From NCBI GenBank assembly GCA_965246925.1, contig OZ251994.1, forward strand, positions 2,480,001-2,544,000: DNA of 64,000 bases, read 5' to 3'. This document shows, piece by piece, positions 53,731 through 60,874 of this stretch. The notes beneath the pieces are model-generated. The model was not told the origin of the DNA. It made no database searches and worked only from the letters and a program-made list of their open reading frames with translations. A program made the translations under genes and the position numbers. The first letter of the stretch is position 1; each line of letters opens with the position of its first letter. Source of the DNA: JANPPS01 sp965246925 (GTDB taxonomy: Bacteria; Pseudomonadota; Alphaproteobacteria; Acetobacterales; Acetobacteraceae).

Positions 53731-54563
53731 CAGCGCCCTCGTTCACAGCCGACGACCTCGCCCGGCTGATCCCGGACGGGGCGGAGCTGGCGCTACCGCC
53801 GGACAACTCGCTAACCCCGTGCGAGTTGGCCCGGGCGCTGGTGCGGCGGGGCGCACGGGGGCTTCGCCTCATCGGGGTGCCTGTCTCCGGCTACGCGACC
53901 GACTTGCTGATCGGCGCCGGGTGCGTCGCATCCGTCCAGACCAGCGCGGTCACGCTGGGAGAGGCCGGGCAGGCGCCCCAGTTCACCGCCGCCGTCACGG
54001 CCGGCACGATAACGGTCAAGGACGCCACCTGCCCGGCCATCCACACCATGCTGCAGGCGGCGGAGAAGGGCGTGCCGTATATGCCGCTTCGTGGCATTCT
54101 GGGCAGCGACCTGCTGGCGCACCGCCCCGATTGGCTTGTGATGCATAATCCTTTCGCCGCCACCCCGGACCCAATCGTCCTGTTGCCGGCACTCGCGCCC
54201 GAATACGCGGCAATCCACGCCGTTTTGGCGGACGAGGCCGGCAATGTCTGGGTCGGCCGCCGCCGCGAACTCGCGACGCTTGCCCACGCAGCGCACCGTA
54301 CCCTGGTGACCGTCGAACGTATGGTTTCCGGCGACATGCTGGATGACGAGCGCCTTGCACCCGGCGTGATTGCCGGGGTCTATCTCGACGGCATCGCCAT
54401 CGTCCCGCGCGGAGCTTGGCCCGCCGGTGTGCTAGACGAGTACCCGGCGGACACGGAGCATTTCGCGATTTATGCCAAGGCGGCGCGCACCTCCGAGGGC
54501 TTCGGGCGGTATTGCGCCGAATTCGTGCGGACCGTCACTTCGCGGCAGCAATCGCCTTGGTAA
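53727..54563 (+). CDS. CoA-transferase family protein with probable CTG start
   Basis: 278 aa if read from CTG 53727. Family similarity begins well before the first ATG/GTG/TTG (TTG 53826): the upstream codons encode TAPSFTADDLARLIPDGAEL then ALPPDNSLTPCE, which reads as the expected N-terminus of glutaconate CoA-transferase subunit-like proteins. CTG 53727 overlaps the decarboxylase stop as CTGA, like the many NTGA junctions of this genome. Later landmarks are GVPVSGYATDLLIGAGCV, KDATCPAIHTMLQAAEKG and LRGILGSDLLAHRPDW. The reaction is unknown. The 3' end overlaps convergent ppa by 29 bases. Confidence 0.8.
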   Translation: MTAPSFTADDLARLIPDGAELALPPDNSLTPCELARALVRRGARGLRLIGVPVSGYATDLLIGAGCVASVQTSAVTLGEAGQAPQFTAAVTAGTITVKDATCPAIHTMLQAAEKGVPYMPLRGILGSDLLAHRPDWLVMHNPFAATPDPIVLLPALAPEYAAIHAVLADEAGNVWVGRRRELATLAHAAHRTLVTVERMVSGDMLDDERLAPGVIAGVYLDGIAIVPRGAWPAGVLDEYPADTEHFAIYAKAARTSEGFGRYCAEFVRTVTSRQQSPW

Positions 54564-55056
54564 TCACGGCTTCGGCTTCGGTTTTGCCAGCCCAGCCGGT
54601 GACTTTGACCCACTTACCAGGCTCGAGATCTTTGTAGCGCGTGAAGAAGTGCTCGATCGCCTGGCGGGTGATCAGCGGCAGGTCTTCGACCTTGTGTATG
54701 TCTGTGTACTGCAGGTGCATCTTATCGTGCGGGACGCAGATGATTTTTTCGTCCTGGCCGCTCTCGTCTTCCATCTGCAGCATGCCGATCGGGCGGGCGC
54801 GGATCACGGCGCCCGGGACCATGTCGGCGGGCGCCAGGACCAGCGCGTCCGCCGGGTCACCGTCATCGGCCAGGGTGCCGGGAATGAAGCCGTAGGCGGC
54901 GGGGTAGGCCATCGGGGTGAACAGGAAGCGGTCCACGAAGATCGCGCCGCTGTCCTTATCGACCTCGTATTTCACCTGGGATCCTTGCGGGATCTCGATC
55001 ACCACGTTGATGTCGTGCGGCGGGTTCTTGCCTGTGGGGATCTTGGAAATGTCCAT
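54535..55056 (-). CDS. ppa: Inorganic pyrophosphatase, family I
   Basis: 173 aa soluble enzyme hydrolysing pyrophosphate to drive biosynthesis. The metal cluster motif D-x-D-P-x-D is present in GTLADDGDPADALVLAPAD. The N-terminus MDISKIPTGKNPPHDINVV and VDRFLFTPMAYPAAYGFIPG are the family pattern, with KDLEPGKWVKVTGW at the C-terminus. The length matches the bacterial type (about 175). Single-gene unit; its 3' end overlaps the CoA-transferase gene on the other strand. Confidence 0.97.
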   Translation of the reverse strand: MDISKIPTGKNPPHDINVVIEIPQGSQVKYEVDKDSGAIFVDRFLFTPMAYPAAYGFIPGTLADDGDPADALVLAPADMVPGAVIRARPIGMLQMEDESGQDEKIICVPHDKMHLQYTDIHKVEDLPLITRQAIEHFFTRYKDLEPGKWVKVTGWAGKTEAEAVITKAIAAAK

Positions 55057-55142
55057 GCGCCTGTCCTTCGTTGCGGGCGGACCATAGCCAGGCGCGCCGG
55101 GCTTGCCAATTCGGCGCCGGTGCGGGATTGAAAGGGCCGCAC

Positions 55143-55216
55143 GCGCCTGTAGCTCAGTTGGTTAGAGCGGGCCGCTCATAACGGCTTGGTCGCAGGTTCG
55201 AGTCCTGCCGGGCGCA
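55143..55216 (+). tRNA. tRNA with CAT anticodon, probably tRNA-Ile2 (lysidine)
   Basis: 74 nt. Acceptor GCGCCTG/CGGGCGC, D-arm GCTC/GAGC, anticodon stem GGCCG/CGGCT, loop CTCATAA, T-arm GCAGG/CCTGC, discriminator A, CCA not encoded. Base pairs C4-G69 and C5-G68 are the determinants TilS uses in E. coli to modify C34 to lysidine, and the region after the anticodon (TTGGTCGC) resembles E. coli tRNA-Ile2. Together with the two other CAT tRNAs in the window this fits the third CAT class. Confidence 0.8.
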
Positions 55217-55243
55217 GCGATTACTCTTTGAGGAGCCTTCCAC

Positions 55244-56923
55244 ATGGCCGCCTATCAGTATGTTTATGTGATGAAGGACGTGACCAAGGCCTTCCCCGGC
55301 GGGCGCGAGGTGTTCAAGGGCATCACCCTGTCGTTCCTGCCCGGCGTGAAGATCGGCATTTTGGGCGTGAACGGCGCCGGCAAATCCACGCTGCTGAAGA
55401 TCATGGCTGGGATCGAGAAGGAGCATGGCGGTGAGGCCTGGGCAGCCGAGGGCGTGCGCATCGGCTATCTCGAGCAGGAGCCGAAGCTCGACGATGACAA
55501 GACGGTGGCCGAGAACGTCATGCTGGCGTTCGGCCCGCTGATGAAGGCGCTGGCCCGGTTCAACGCCATCAGCGAGGAGTTCGCCGCGCCGATGGAGGAC
55601 GATCACATGAACGCGCTGCTGGCCGAACAGGCCGAGTTGCAGGAGGTGATCGACGCCGAGGATGGCTGGGATTTGGACCGGCGGATCGAGATCGCGCTGG
55701 ACGCGCTGCGCTGCCCGCCGCCGGACAGCCCAGTGGCCAAGCTGTCGGGCGGCGAGCGGCGCCGGGTGGCGCTATGCCGGCTGTTGCTGGAAAAGCCGGA
55801 CTTGCTGCTGCTGGACGAGCCCACGAACCATTTGGACGCGGAGAGCGTGGCGTGGCTCGAGAAGACGCTGCGGGACTTCGCCGGGACGGTCATGATCATC
55901 ACCCATGACCGCTACTTCCTGGACAACGTGACGAACTGGATCTTGGAGATCGAGCGCGGCCGCGGCTATCCGTTCGAGGGCAATTACTCGTCCTGGCTGG
56001 CGCAGAAGCGGAAGCGGCTGCAGCAGGAGGAGAAGGAAGAGAGCTCTCGCCAGCGCGCCCTGGCCGCCGAGGAAGAATGGATCCAGTCGAGCCCCCGTGC
56101 CCGGCAGACCAAGAGCCGGGCGCGCATCGCCAAGTATGAGGAGATGCAGGCGAAGTCGCAGGAAATGCAAACCGGGGTGGCCGAAATCGTCATCCCGCCC
56201 GGTCCCCGCCTGGGCAACCTGGTGATCGAGGCCGAACAGCTGCGCAAGGTATTCGGCAACCGGCTGCTGATCGACGACCTCAACTTCAAGCTGCCGCCGG
56301 GGGGAATCGTCGGCGTCATCGGGCCGAATGGCGCGGGCAAGACCACGCTGTTTCGCATGATCACCGACCAGGAGAAGCCCGATGGCGGCGCGCTGCGGGT
56401 GGGTGACACGGTAAAGCTCGGCTACGTCGATCAGTCCCGTGACAGCCTCGATGCGACGAAATCGGTGTGGGAGGAGATCAGCGGTGGGACCGACGTGATC
56501 CATCTGGGCAAGCGAACCGTCCCGTCCCGCGCCTATGTGGGGGCGTTCAACTTCAAGGGCTCGGACCAGCAGAAGAAGGTCGGTATCCTGTCCGGCGGAG
56601 AGCGGAACCGGGTGCATCTGGCCAAGATGCTGAAATCCGAGAGCAACGTCATCCTGCTGGACGAGCCGACCAACGATCTGGACGTCGATACCTTGCGTGC
56701 GCTGGAGGAGGCGCTCGAGGAATTCGCCGGATGTGCCGTCATCATCAGCCATGACCGCTGGTTCCTGGACCGGCTCGCGACGCACATCCTGGCCTTCGAA
56801 GGCGACAGCCACGTCGAGTGGTTCGAGGGTAACTTCCAGGCCTATGAAGAGGACAAGCGACGTCGATTGGGAGACGCCGCCGTGGAGCCGCACCGCATCA
56901 AGTACCGGCCGCTCGCCCGCTAG
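55244..56923 (+). CDS. ettA: Energy-dependent translational throttle protein EttA
   Basis: 559 aa ABC-F protein that binds the ribosomal E site and gates entry into elongation by ADP/ATP ratio. Two ATPase domains: Walker A GVNGAGKSTLLK and GPNGAGKTTLFR; signatures LSGGERRRVALCRLLL and LSGGERNRVHLAKML; Walker B LLLLDEPTNHLD and VILLDEPTNDLD. The charged linker between them (about 245-320, AQKRKRLQQEEKEESSRQR) is the P-site tRNA interaction motif, and an arm lies in domain 1. The length matches E. coli EttA (555). An N-acetyltransferase gene follows after 9 bases. Confidence 0.96.
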   Translation: MAAYQYVYVMKDVTKAFPGGREVFKGITLSFLPGVKIGILGVNGAGKSTLLKIMAGIEKEHGGEAWAAEGVRIGYLEQEPKLDDDKTVAENVMLAFGPLMKALARFNAISEEFAAPMEDDHMNALLAEQAELQEVIDAEDGWDLDRRIEIALDALRCPPPDSPVAKLSGGERRRVALCRLLLEKPDLLLLDEPTNHLDAESVAWLEKTLRDFAGTVMIITHDRYFLDNVTNWILEIERGRGYPFEGNYSSWLAQKRKRLQQEEKEESSRQRALAAEEEWIQSSPRARQTKSRARIAKYEEMQAKSQEMQTGVAEIVIPPGPRLGNLVIEAEQLRKVFGNRLLIDDLNFKLPPGGIVGVIGPNGAGKTTLFRMITDQEKPDGGALRVGDTVKLGYVDQSRDSLDATKSVWEEISGGTDVIHLGKRTVPSRAYVGAFNFKGSDQQKKVGILSGGERNRVHLAKMLKSESNVILLDEPTNDLDVDTLRALEEALEEFAGCAVIISHDRWFLDRLATHILAFEGDSHVEWFEGNFQAYEEDKRRRLGDAAVEPHRIKYRPLAR

Positions 56924-56932
56924 GACCCTGCC

Positions 56933-57457
56933 ATGAACCCGGCCTGGGTCATCCAGACCGGGCGGCTGCGGCTCAGTCCGGTTGGGTGGCAGGACCTCGA
57001 CGATCTAAGCGCGCTGAAGGGTGATCCGGGGGTTTATGCCCAGATGCTGGGCGGCGTAGCGGGTCCCCTACGGGTGGCCGAGGAGCTAGCGCGCGATGCA
57101 GCGTTCTGGGCTGCGCGTGGCGTGGGCATGTGGATCGTGCGGGCGGGTGAAGAAGCGGTCGGGCTCACAGGTATTCACGAGCGCCCGGATGGCAGGGGCC
57201 TAGCGTTACGCTTTGCGTTCCGTCCGGCTGCGCGCGGCCGGGGTCTGGCGCGGGAGGCGGCCGGAGCGGCACTGCGGTTTGCGCATGATCGTGCCGGGTT
57301 GGAGCGAGTGATTGCGGTGGCCCGGGACGGCAACGTCGCGTCCCGCACCCTGTTGGGCACTATCGGCATGCGGGAATGCGAGATTTTTGTGCGCGATGGA
57401 GAGCCGGTGCACGTGTTTGAAAGCCGTGTCCAGCTTCCGTTCGCGCCTCAAACTTAG
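56933..57457 (+). CDS. GNAT family N-acetyltransferase
   Basis: 174 aa of the RimJ/RimL-like branch. TGRLRLSPVGWQDLDDLSAL is the usual N-terminal strand-helix. The acetyl-CoA loop is in FRPAARGRGLAREAAGAALR (R/Q-x-x-G-x-G/A), and AVARDGNVASRTLLGTIGMR is the conserved Asn/Ser segment before the last strands. It may acetylate a protein N-terminus or small amine; the target is unknown. Likely co-transcribed with ettA. Its stop overlaps the convergent mlaC end by four bases. Confidence 0.88.
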   Translation: MNPAWVIQTGRLRLSPVGWQDLDDLSALKGDPGVYAQMLGGVAGPLRVAEELARDAAFWAARGVGMWIVRAGEEAVGLTGIHERPDGRGLALRFAFRPAARGRGLAREAAGAALRFAHDRAGLERVIAVARDGNVASRTLLGTIGMRECEIFVRDGEPVHVFESRVQLPFAPQT

Positions 57458-58050
57458 CTGCTGAGCTGGCGCCGCATGGCTGAGATCAGAGCCTCAAGGT
57501 TACCGCCGTTTTGCGACAAATAAGACCCATAATCGTTGCGTTGCGTCAGGCGTAGGCTCGTGCCCTCAGCCTTCACGTCGATGATCTTGGGCTGCCCGCC
57601 GACCGGGGCGACGACCCACTGCACATTATTGGCTTGTTGATTAGGCCGCTGGATGATTGTGCCGACCAGCGCGCCTTCTTCGCTCTGCACCGTCGTGGTC
57701 GGCTTGAACGTCACACCCTGGAATTGGCCGATCTTACCAAAGATGTTGTTGAGCAACACCTGATGGAACAGCCGCGTATATTCCTGTAGCTGCTGCGGCG
57801 TTGCCGAGCGGGTAAATCGGCCCAGGCAGAATCGAGCGATTCCATCCACATCCACGTCGTTCTCGATCAACGGGCCAAGCCGCTGCTTCTTCTCCTCATA
57901 CGGACCCGGCGAGTTCACGATACTGACCAGCGAATTGCCGAGATCGATCACGAACCGGGTCGGATCTGACGACTGTGCCCGGGCGGAGGGCACGATCAAT
58001 ACTGCGGATGCGGCAGCCAAATTTAGCAAGCAACGGCGCGAAACCATCAT
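57454..58050 (-). CDS. mlaC: MlaC-like periplasmic phospholipid-binding protein
   Basis: 198 aa from ATG 58050 (the next codon pair also ATG at 58047). Signal peptide VSRRCLLNLAAASAVLIVP ending ARAQ, with a twin arginine but a Leu/Ala core that suits either export route. The mature domain (YEEKKQRLGPLIENDVDVDG, then RFCLGRFTRSATPQQLQEYT) is the MlaC/Ttg2D family that ferries phospholipids between MlaA and the MlaFEDB complex. It follows mlaA by 7 bases. The ABC components are not in this window. Confidence 0.92.
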   Translation of the reverse strand: MMVSRRCLLNLAAASAVLIVPSARAQSSDPTRFVIDLGNSLVSIVNSPGPYEEKKQRLGPLIENDVDVDGIARFCLGRFTRSATPQQLQEYTRLFHQVLLNNIFGKIGQFQGVTFKPTTTVQSEEGALVGTIIQRPNQQANNVQWVVAPVGGQPKIIDVKAEGTSLRLTQRNDYGSYLSQNGGNLEALISAMRRQLSS

Positions 58051-58057
58051 TAAAGCC

Positions 58058-58813
58058 TCAATTCTTAAACCAAGCGGGGACCGTCGGGCGGTCATCGGCA
58101 CGGGTCGCCGCAATCTGCGACGCACGGTTTTGACGATAAAGGCTGCGAAAAGTTGCGTACGGGTCGAGCGCAGCCTTCTTGACTTGATCAACCGGGTCCA
58201 AGAACCGTTCCCGGGCATCCACCGCACCAACGCCGAATCGCGACAGGCTCAGCGCCTGACTACCGCCGAACGTGGCATAGGTAAGCGGGTCCAGCCCGAA
58301 ATTGCCGGCGAACCCGGCCGCGTCACGCGGATTGGACGGACCCAGCACCGGTAAAAACAGGAACGGCCCGTCCCCCACGCCCCAAAGCGCCAGCGTCACA
58401 CCGAAATCCGTCTCATGCGCTTTGTATCCAAGGTCAGACGCGACATCGAATAGCCCACCTACGCCAGCTGTGCTGTTGATCAGGAACCGCATCAACGTAT
58501 CCCCCGCCCGGCGTGGCTTGGTTTGGAGCACGTCATTGGCAAAAACGGCCGGACTGGAGATATTGGTGATCAGATTGTGTATTGGACGCCGTACCGCCCC
58601 TGGAACAACGCTCCGATAGCCGCGGGCGACGGGCGCGAGGATATAGGTGTCCAGACCGTCATTGATTTTGTAGAAAAATCGGTTTGCCGGCTCGATCGGG
58701 TCGTTGTTTTGCGTGTATTCGGCCAAGGCCTCCTGATCCGTGGCAGGCGGGCGGGTCGCACAGGCTGTCGTCAAGAGCAGCGCCACGGCGGCCAGCATAG
58801 GTCGAAATAGCAT
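58058..58813 (-). CDS. mlaA: MlaA (VacJ) outer-membrane lipoprotein
   Basis: 251 aa from ATG 58813; an upstream ATG at 58870 would precede the signal with 19 polar residues. Lipoprotein signal LFRPMLAAVALLLTTACATR with lipobox LTTAC. The mature part has NNDPIEPANRFFYKINDGLD, RGYRSVVPGAVRRPIHNLI and LFDVASDLGYKAHETDFGVT, all standard for MlaA, which removes surface-exposed phospholipids from the outer leaflet. The C-terminus is extended by about 30 residues. Pairing with mlaC in one unit is unusual relative to E. coli but common in alphaproteobacteria. Confidence 0.94.
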   Translation of the reverse strand: MLFRPMLAAVALLLTTACATRPPATDQEALAEYTQNNDPIEPANRFFYKINDGLDTYILAPVARGYRSVVPGAVRRPIHNLITNISSPAVFANDVLQTKPRRAGDTLMRFLINSTAGVGGLFDVASDLGYKAHETDFGVTLALWGVGDGPFLFLPVLGPSNPRDAAGFAGNFGLDPLTYATFGGSQALSLSRFGVGAVDARERFLDPVDQVKKAALDPYATFRSLYRQNRASQIAATRADDRPTVPAWFKN

Positions 58814-58975
58814 CGAAACCCCGTTCTCTTTTGGCCATTCGCAGGCCTTTGGTGCCACACTAACCCGCAAACCTTAAAACAACCTTATCGGGACCGGTAG
58901 CGTTGCGGGGCGGTCCACGTATATTACGCAGGCTGCAGCCTAACACACACGATCACAAACCGGATAGCCCGAGCC

Positions 58976-59929
58976 ATGAACGAGATGTCCCCCGTCCTGC
59001 ATGAGCCCACGCTGGAGCGCTGGCTGACCGGGCCCCGCTTCGCCGCCTTGCCGGCTCCGCACGCCGCCACGGTGCCGGCGCTGTCCTTTGAATTCTTCCC
59101 GCCCAAGACCGACGCGCTCGAGGCGCAGCTTTGGTCCTGTGTCCGCCGGCTCGAGCGGTTGCGGCCCCGGTTCGTGTCCGTCACCTATGGCGCGGGCGGC
59201 ACGACGCAGGCCCGGACGCACGCGACCGTGACGCGGCTGGTGAAGGAAACAACCCTCACCCCTGCCGCGCACCTGACCTGCGTCGGTGCCACAAGGGGAG
59301 AGGTGGACGAGGTCGCCCGGCAATATTGGGAAGCCGGAGTCCGGCACATCGTGGCTCTCCGCGGTGACGCGCCGTCCGGGCAGGAATACGCGCCGCACCC
59401 GGACGGCTACGCCTTCGCGTCCGACCTGGTCGAGGGGCTGCGCCGGGTGGCGCCGTTCGAGATTTCGGTCGCCGCCTATCCCGAGGTGCACCCGTCGGCC
59501 CAGGGCGCGTCGCACGACCTGGACAACCTGAAGCGCAAGCTGGACGCTGGGGCGACCCGGGCCATCACGCAGTATTTCTTCGACGGCACGCTGTTCCTGC
59601 GCTTCCTGGACAAGGCCTTGGCCGCCGGCATCACCGCGCCGATCGTGCCCGGCATCATGCCCGTCTCCAACTACGCCCAGGCCGCCAAGTTCAGCGCCAT
59701 GTGCGGCACCAGCGTCCCGGAATGGATGGGCACGCTGTTCGAGGGCACGGAGGAGGATCCGGAGACCCGCCGCATGATCGGCGCCATCGTCGCCGCCGAG
59801 CAGGTGCGCCTATTGCAGGCCAACGGTGTGGACGAGTTCCATTTCTACACGCTGAACCGCGCCGACCTCACCTTCGCGATCGCGCATCTGCTGGGCGTGC
59901 GATCCAGCGGTACATCGGGCGCAGCATGA
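58976..59929 (+). CDS. metF: Methylenetetrahydrofolate reductase
   Basis: 317 aa flavoprotein making 5-methyl-THF for methionine synthesis. After an extension of about 33 residues come ALSFEFFPPKTD (Glu essential for proton transfer), FVSVTYGAGGTTQARTH, HLTCVGATRGEVD, IVALRGDAPSG and AAYPEVHPSAQ. VPGIMPVSNYAQAAKFS and VDEFHFYTLNRADL close the barrel. ATG 58976 diverges from mlaA. No SAM riboswitch consensus was recognised in the 160-base leader. The last 62 bases overlap the convergent BASS-like gene. Confidence 0.94.
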   Translation: MNEMSPVLHEPTLERWLTGPRFAALPAPHAATVPALSFEFFPPKTDALEAQLWSCVRRLERLRPRFVSVTYGAGGTTQARTHATVTRLVKETTLTPAAHLTCVGATRGEVDEVARQYWEAGVRHIVALRGDAPSGQEYAPHPDGYAFASDLVEGLRRVAPFEISVAAYPEVHPSAQGASHDLDNLKRKLDAGATRAITQYFFDGTLFLRFLDKALAAGITAPIVPGIMPVSNYAQAAKFSAMCGTSVPEWMGTLFEGTEEDPETRRMIGAIVAAEQVRLLQANGVDEFHFYTLNRADLTFAIAHLLGVRSSGTSGAA

Positions 59930-60836
59930 ACGGGCTGAGGAACAGCGGGAACTGACATAGGCCGAAGAACAGCGTGATCTTCGGGTCCGCCCCGGCCGGC
60001 AGGACCGCGAGGTAGAGGGCCATGTTGCGGTTGCCGCTCATAAGCCCCGCCGTGGCGGCGGCCCCGGCGCCCATCGGGCGGAGCGCCAGCGTGGTCAGGA
60101 TATTGAGCCCGTAATCCACTGCGAACGCGGCAATGACCGCCTGGACGACCCAGCCCGGGTCCGCCGCCAGCCGGCCCTGCAGCCCGTCCATCACCGCAAA
60201 TCCGTAGCACACCACCAGCCAGACCAGCGCCCCATCCGTCGCCTCCGCCCATGCCGCCAGCCGCGCCGGGCCCATGACCCGGCGCAGCAGCAGCGACACC
60301 GCCATCGGCAATCCCACTACGAGGCCGAGCCGGCCCATGAACGCCGGCGTGCCGATCGTGAGGTCGACATGCAGCAGCCAATCCACCATCGGCGGCGCCG
60401 TAAGCGGCACGGCGAACGTCGTGATCAGCGTCACCAGCAATGACAGCTCCGGATCCAGCCCCACCAGCCGGGCGAACGCCGCGCTCGAGGTGGCTGCGCA
60501 GCCGGTGGCGAAGATCACGAGGCCATGGCGGATGCTGGGATCGAGGCCGAGCGGCGCGGTCACTCCCCAGACCAGCACCGGGCAGACCACCAGCTGCACC
60601 GCCACGATGACCGCGACCCGCCCCGGCCGCCGCAGATGCGCGAGCGTGCCCGCGACATCCACGCGCAGCAGCACGAGCGTCATCATCGCCACGATCACCG
60701 GCGCCACGACTCCATGCAGCGCCGCCGCCAGCCCTGGCGCGGCCACGCCGCCGAAGATGCCCACCGCCAGCAGCATCGAGCCGTGCCGGGCCGAGAATGC
60801 CAAGAACCCCAACGCCGGGTTGGCCCCGTTCGGCAC
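59868..60836 (-). CDS. BASS-like (bile acid:sodium symporter type) membrane protein
   Basis: 322 aa with nine or ten membrane helices. The pattern GLVIFATGCAATSSAAFARL resembles the crossover helix of the bile acid:Na+ symporter superfamily, and GLMSGNRNMALYLAVLPAG is the second inverted-repeat crossover with its conserved Asn. Others are MLLAVGIFGGVAAPGLAAAL and TFAVPLTAPPMVDWLL. The transported organic anion is unknown. The gene converges on metF with a 62-base overlap of coding ends and diverges from uvrD. Confidence 0.78.
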   Translation of the reverse strand: MPNGANPALGFLAFSARHGSMLLAVGIFGGVAAPGLAAALHGVVAPVIVAMMTLVLLRVDVAGTLAHLRRPGRVAVIVAVQLVVCPVLVWGVTAPLGLDPSIRHGLVIFATGCAATSSAAFARLVGLDPELSLLVTLITTFAVPLTAPPMVDWLLHVDLTIGTPAFMGRLGLVVGLPMAVSLLLRRVMGPARLAAWAEATDGALVWLVVCYGFAVMDGLQGRLAADPGWVVQAVIAAFAVDYGLNILTTLALRPMGAGAAATAGLMSGNRNMALYLAVLPAGADPKITLFFGLCQFPLFLSPFMLRPMYRWIARPADARSRR

Positions 60837-60874
60837 GCGTTCTATATCCCGTCCGTGACATCCATTGCCCAGCT

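Noticed and set aside
54472..55131. Plus-strand frame antisense to ppa
   Set aside because: Shadow of the highly conserved pyrophosphatase on the minus strand.
55154..55606. Minus-strand frame ending RQDSNLRPSRYERPALTN
   Set aside because: Antisense to tRNA-Ile(CAU) and ettA; no independent coding signal.
58814..58975. Possible SAM-II riboswitch upstream of metF
   Set aside because: The leader lacks the recognisable SAM-II core and pseudoknot; only a covariance search could revive it.
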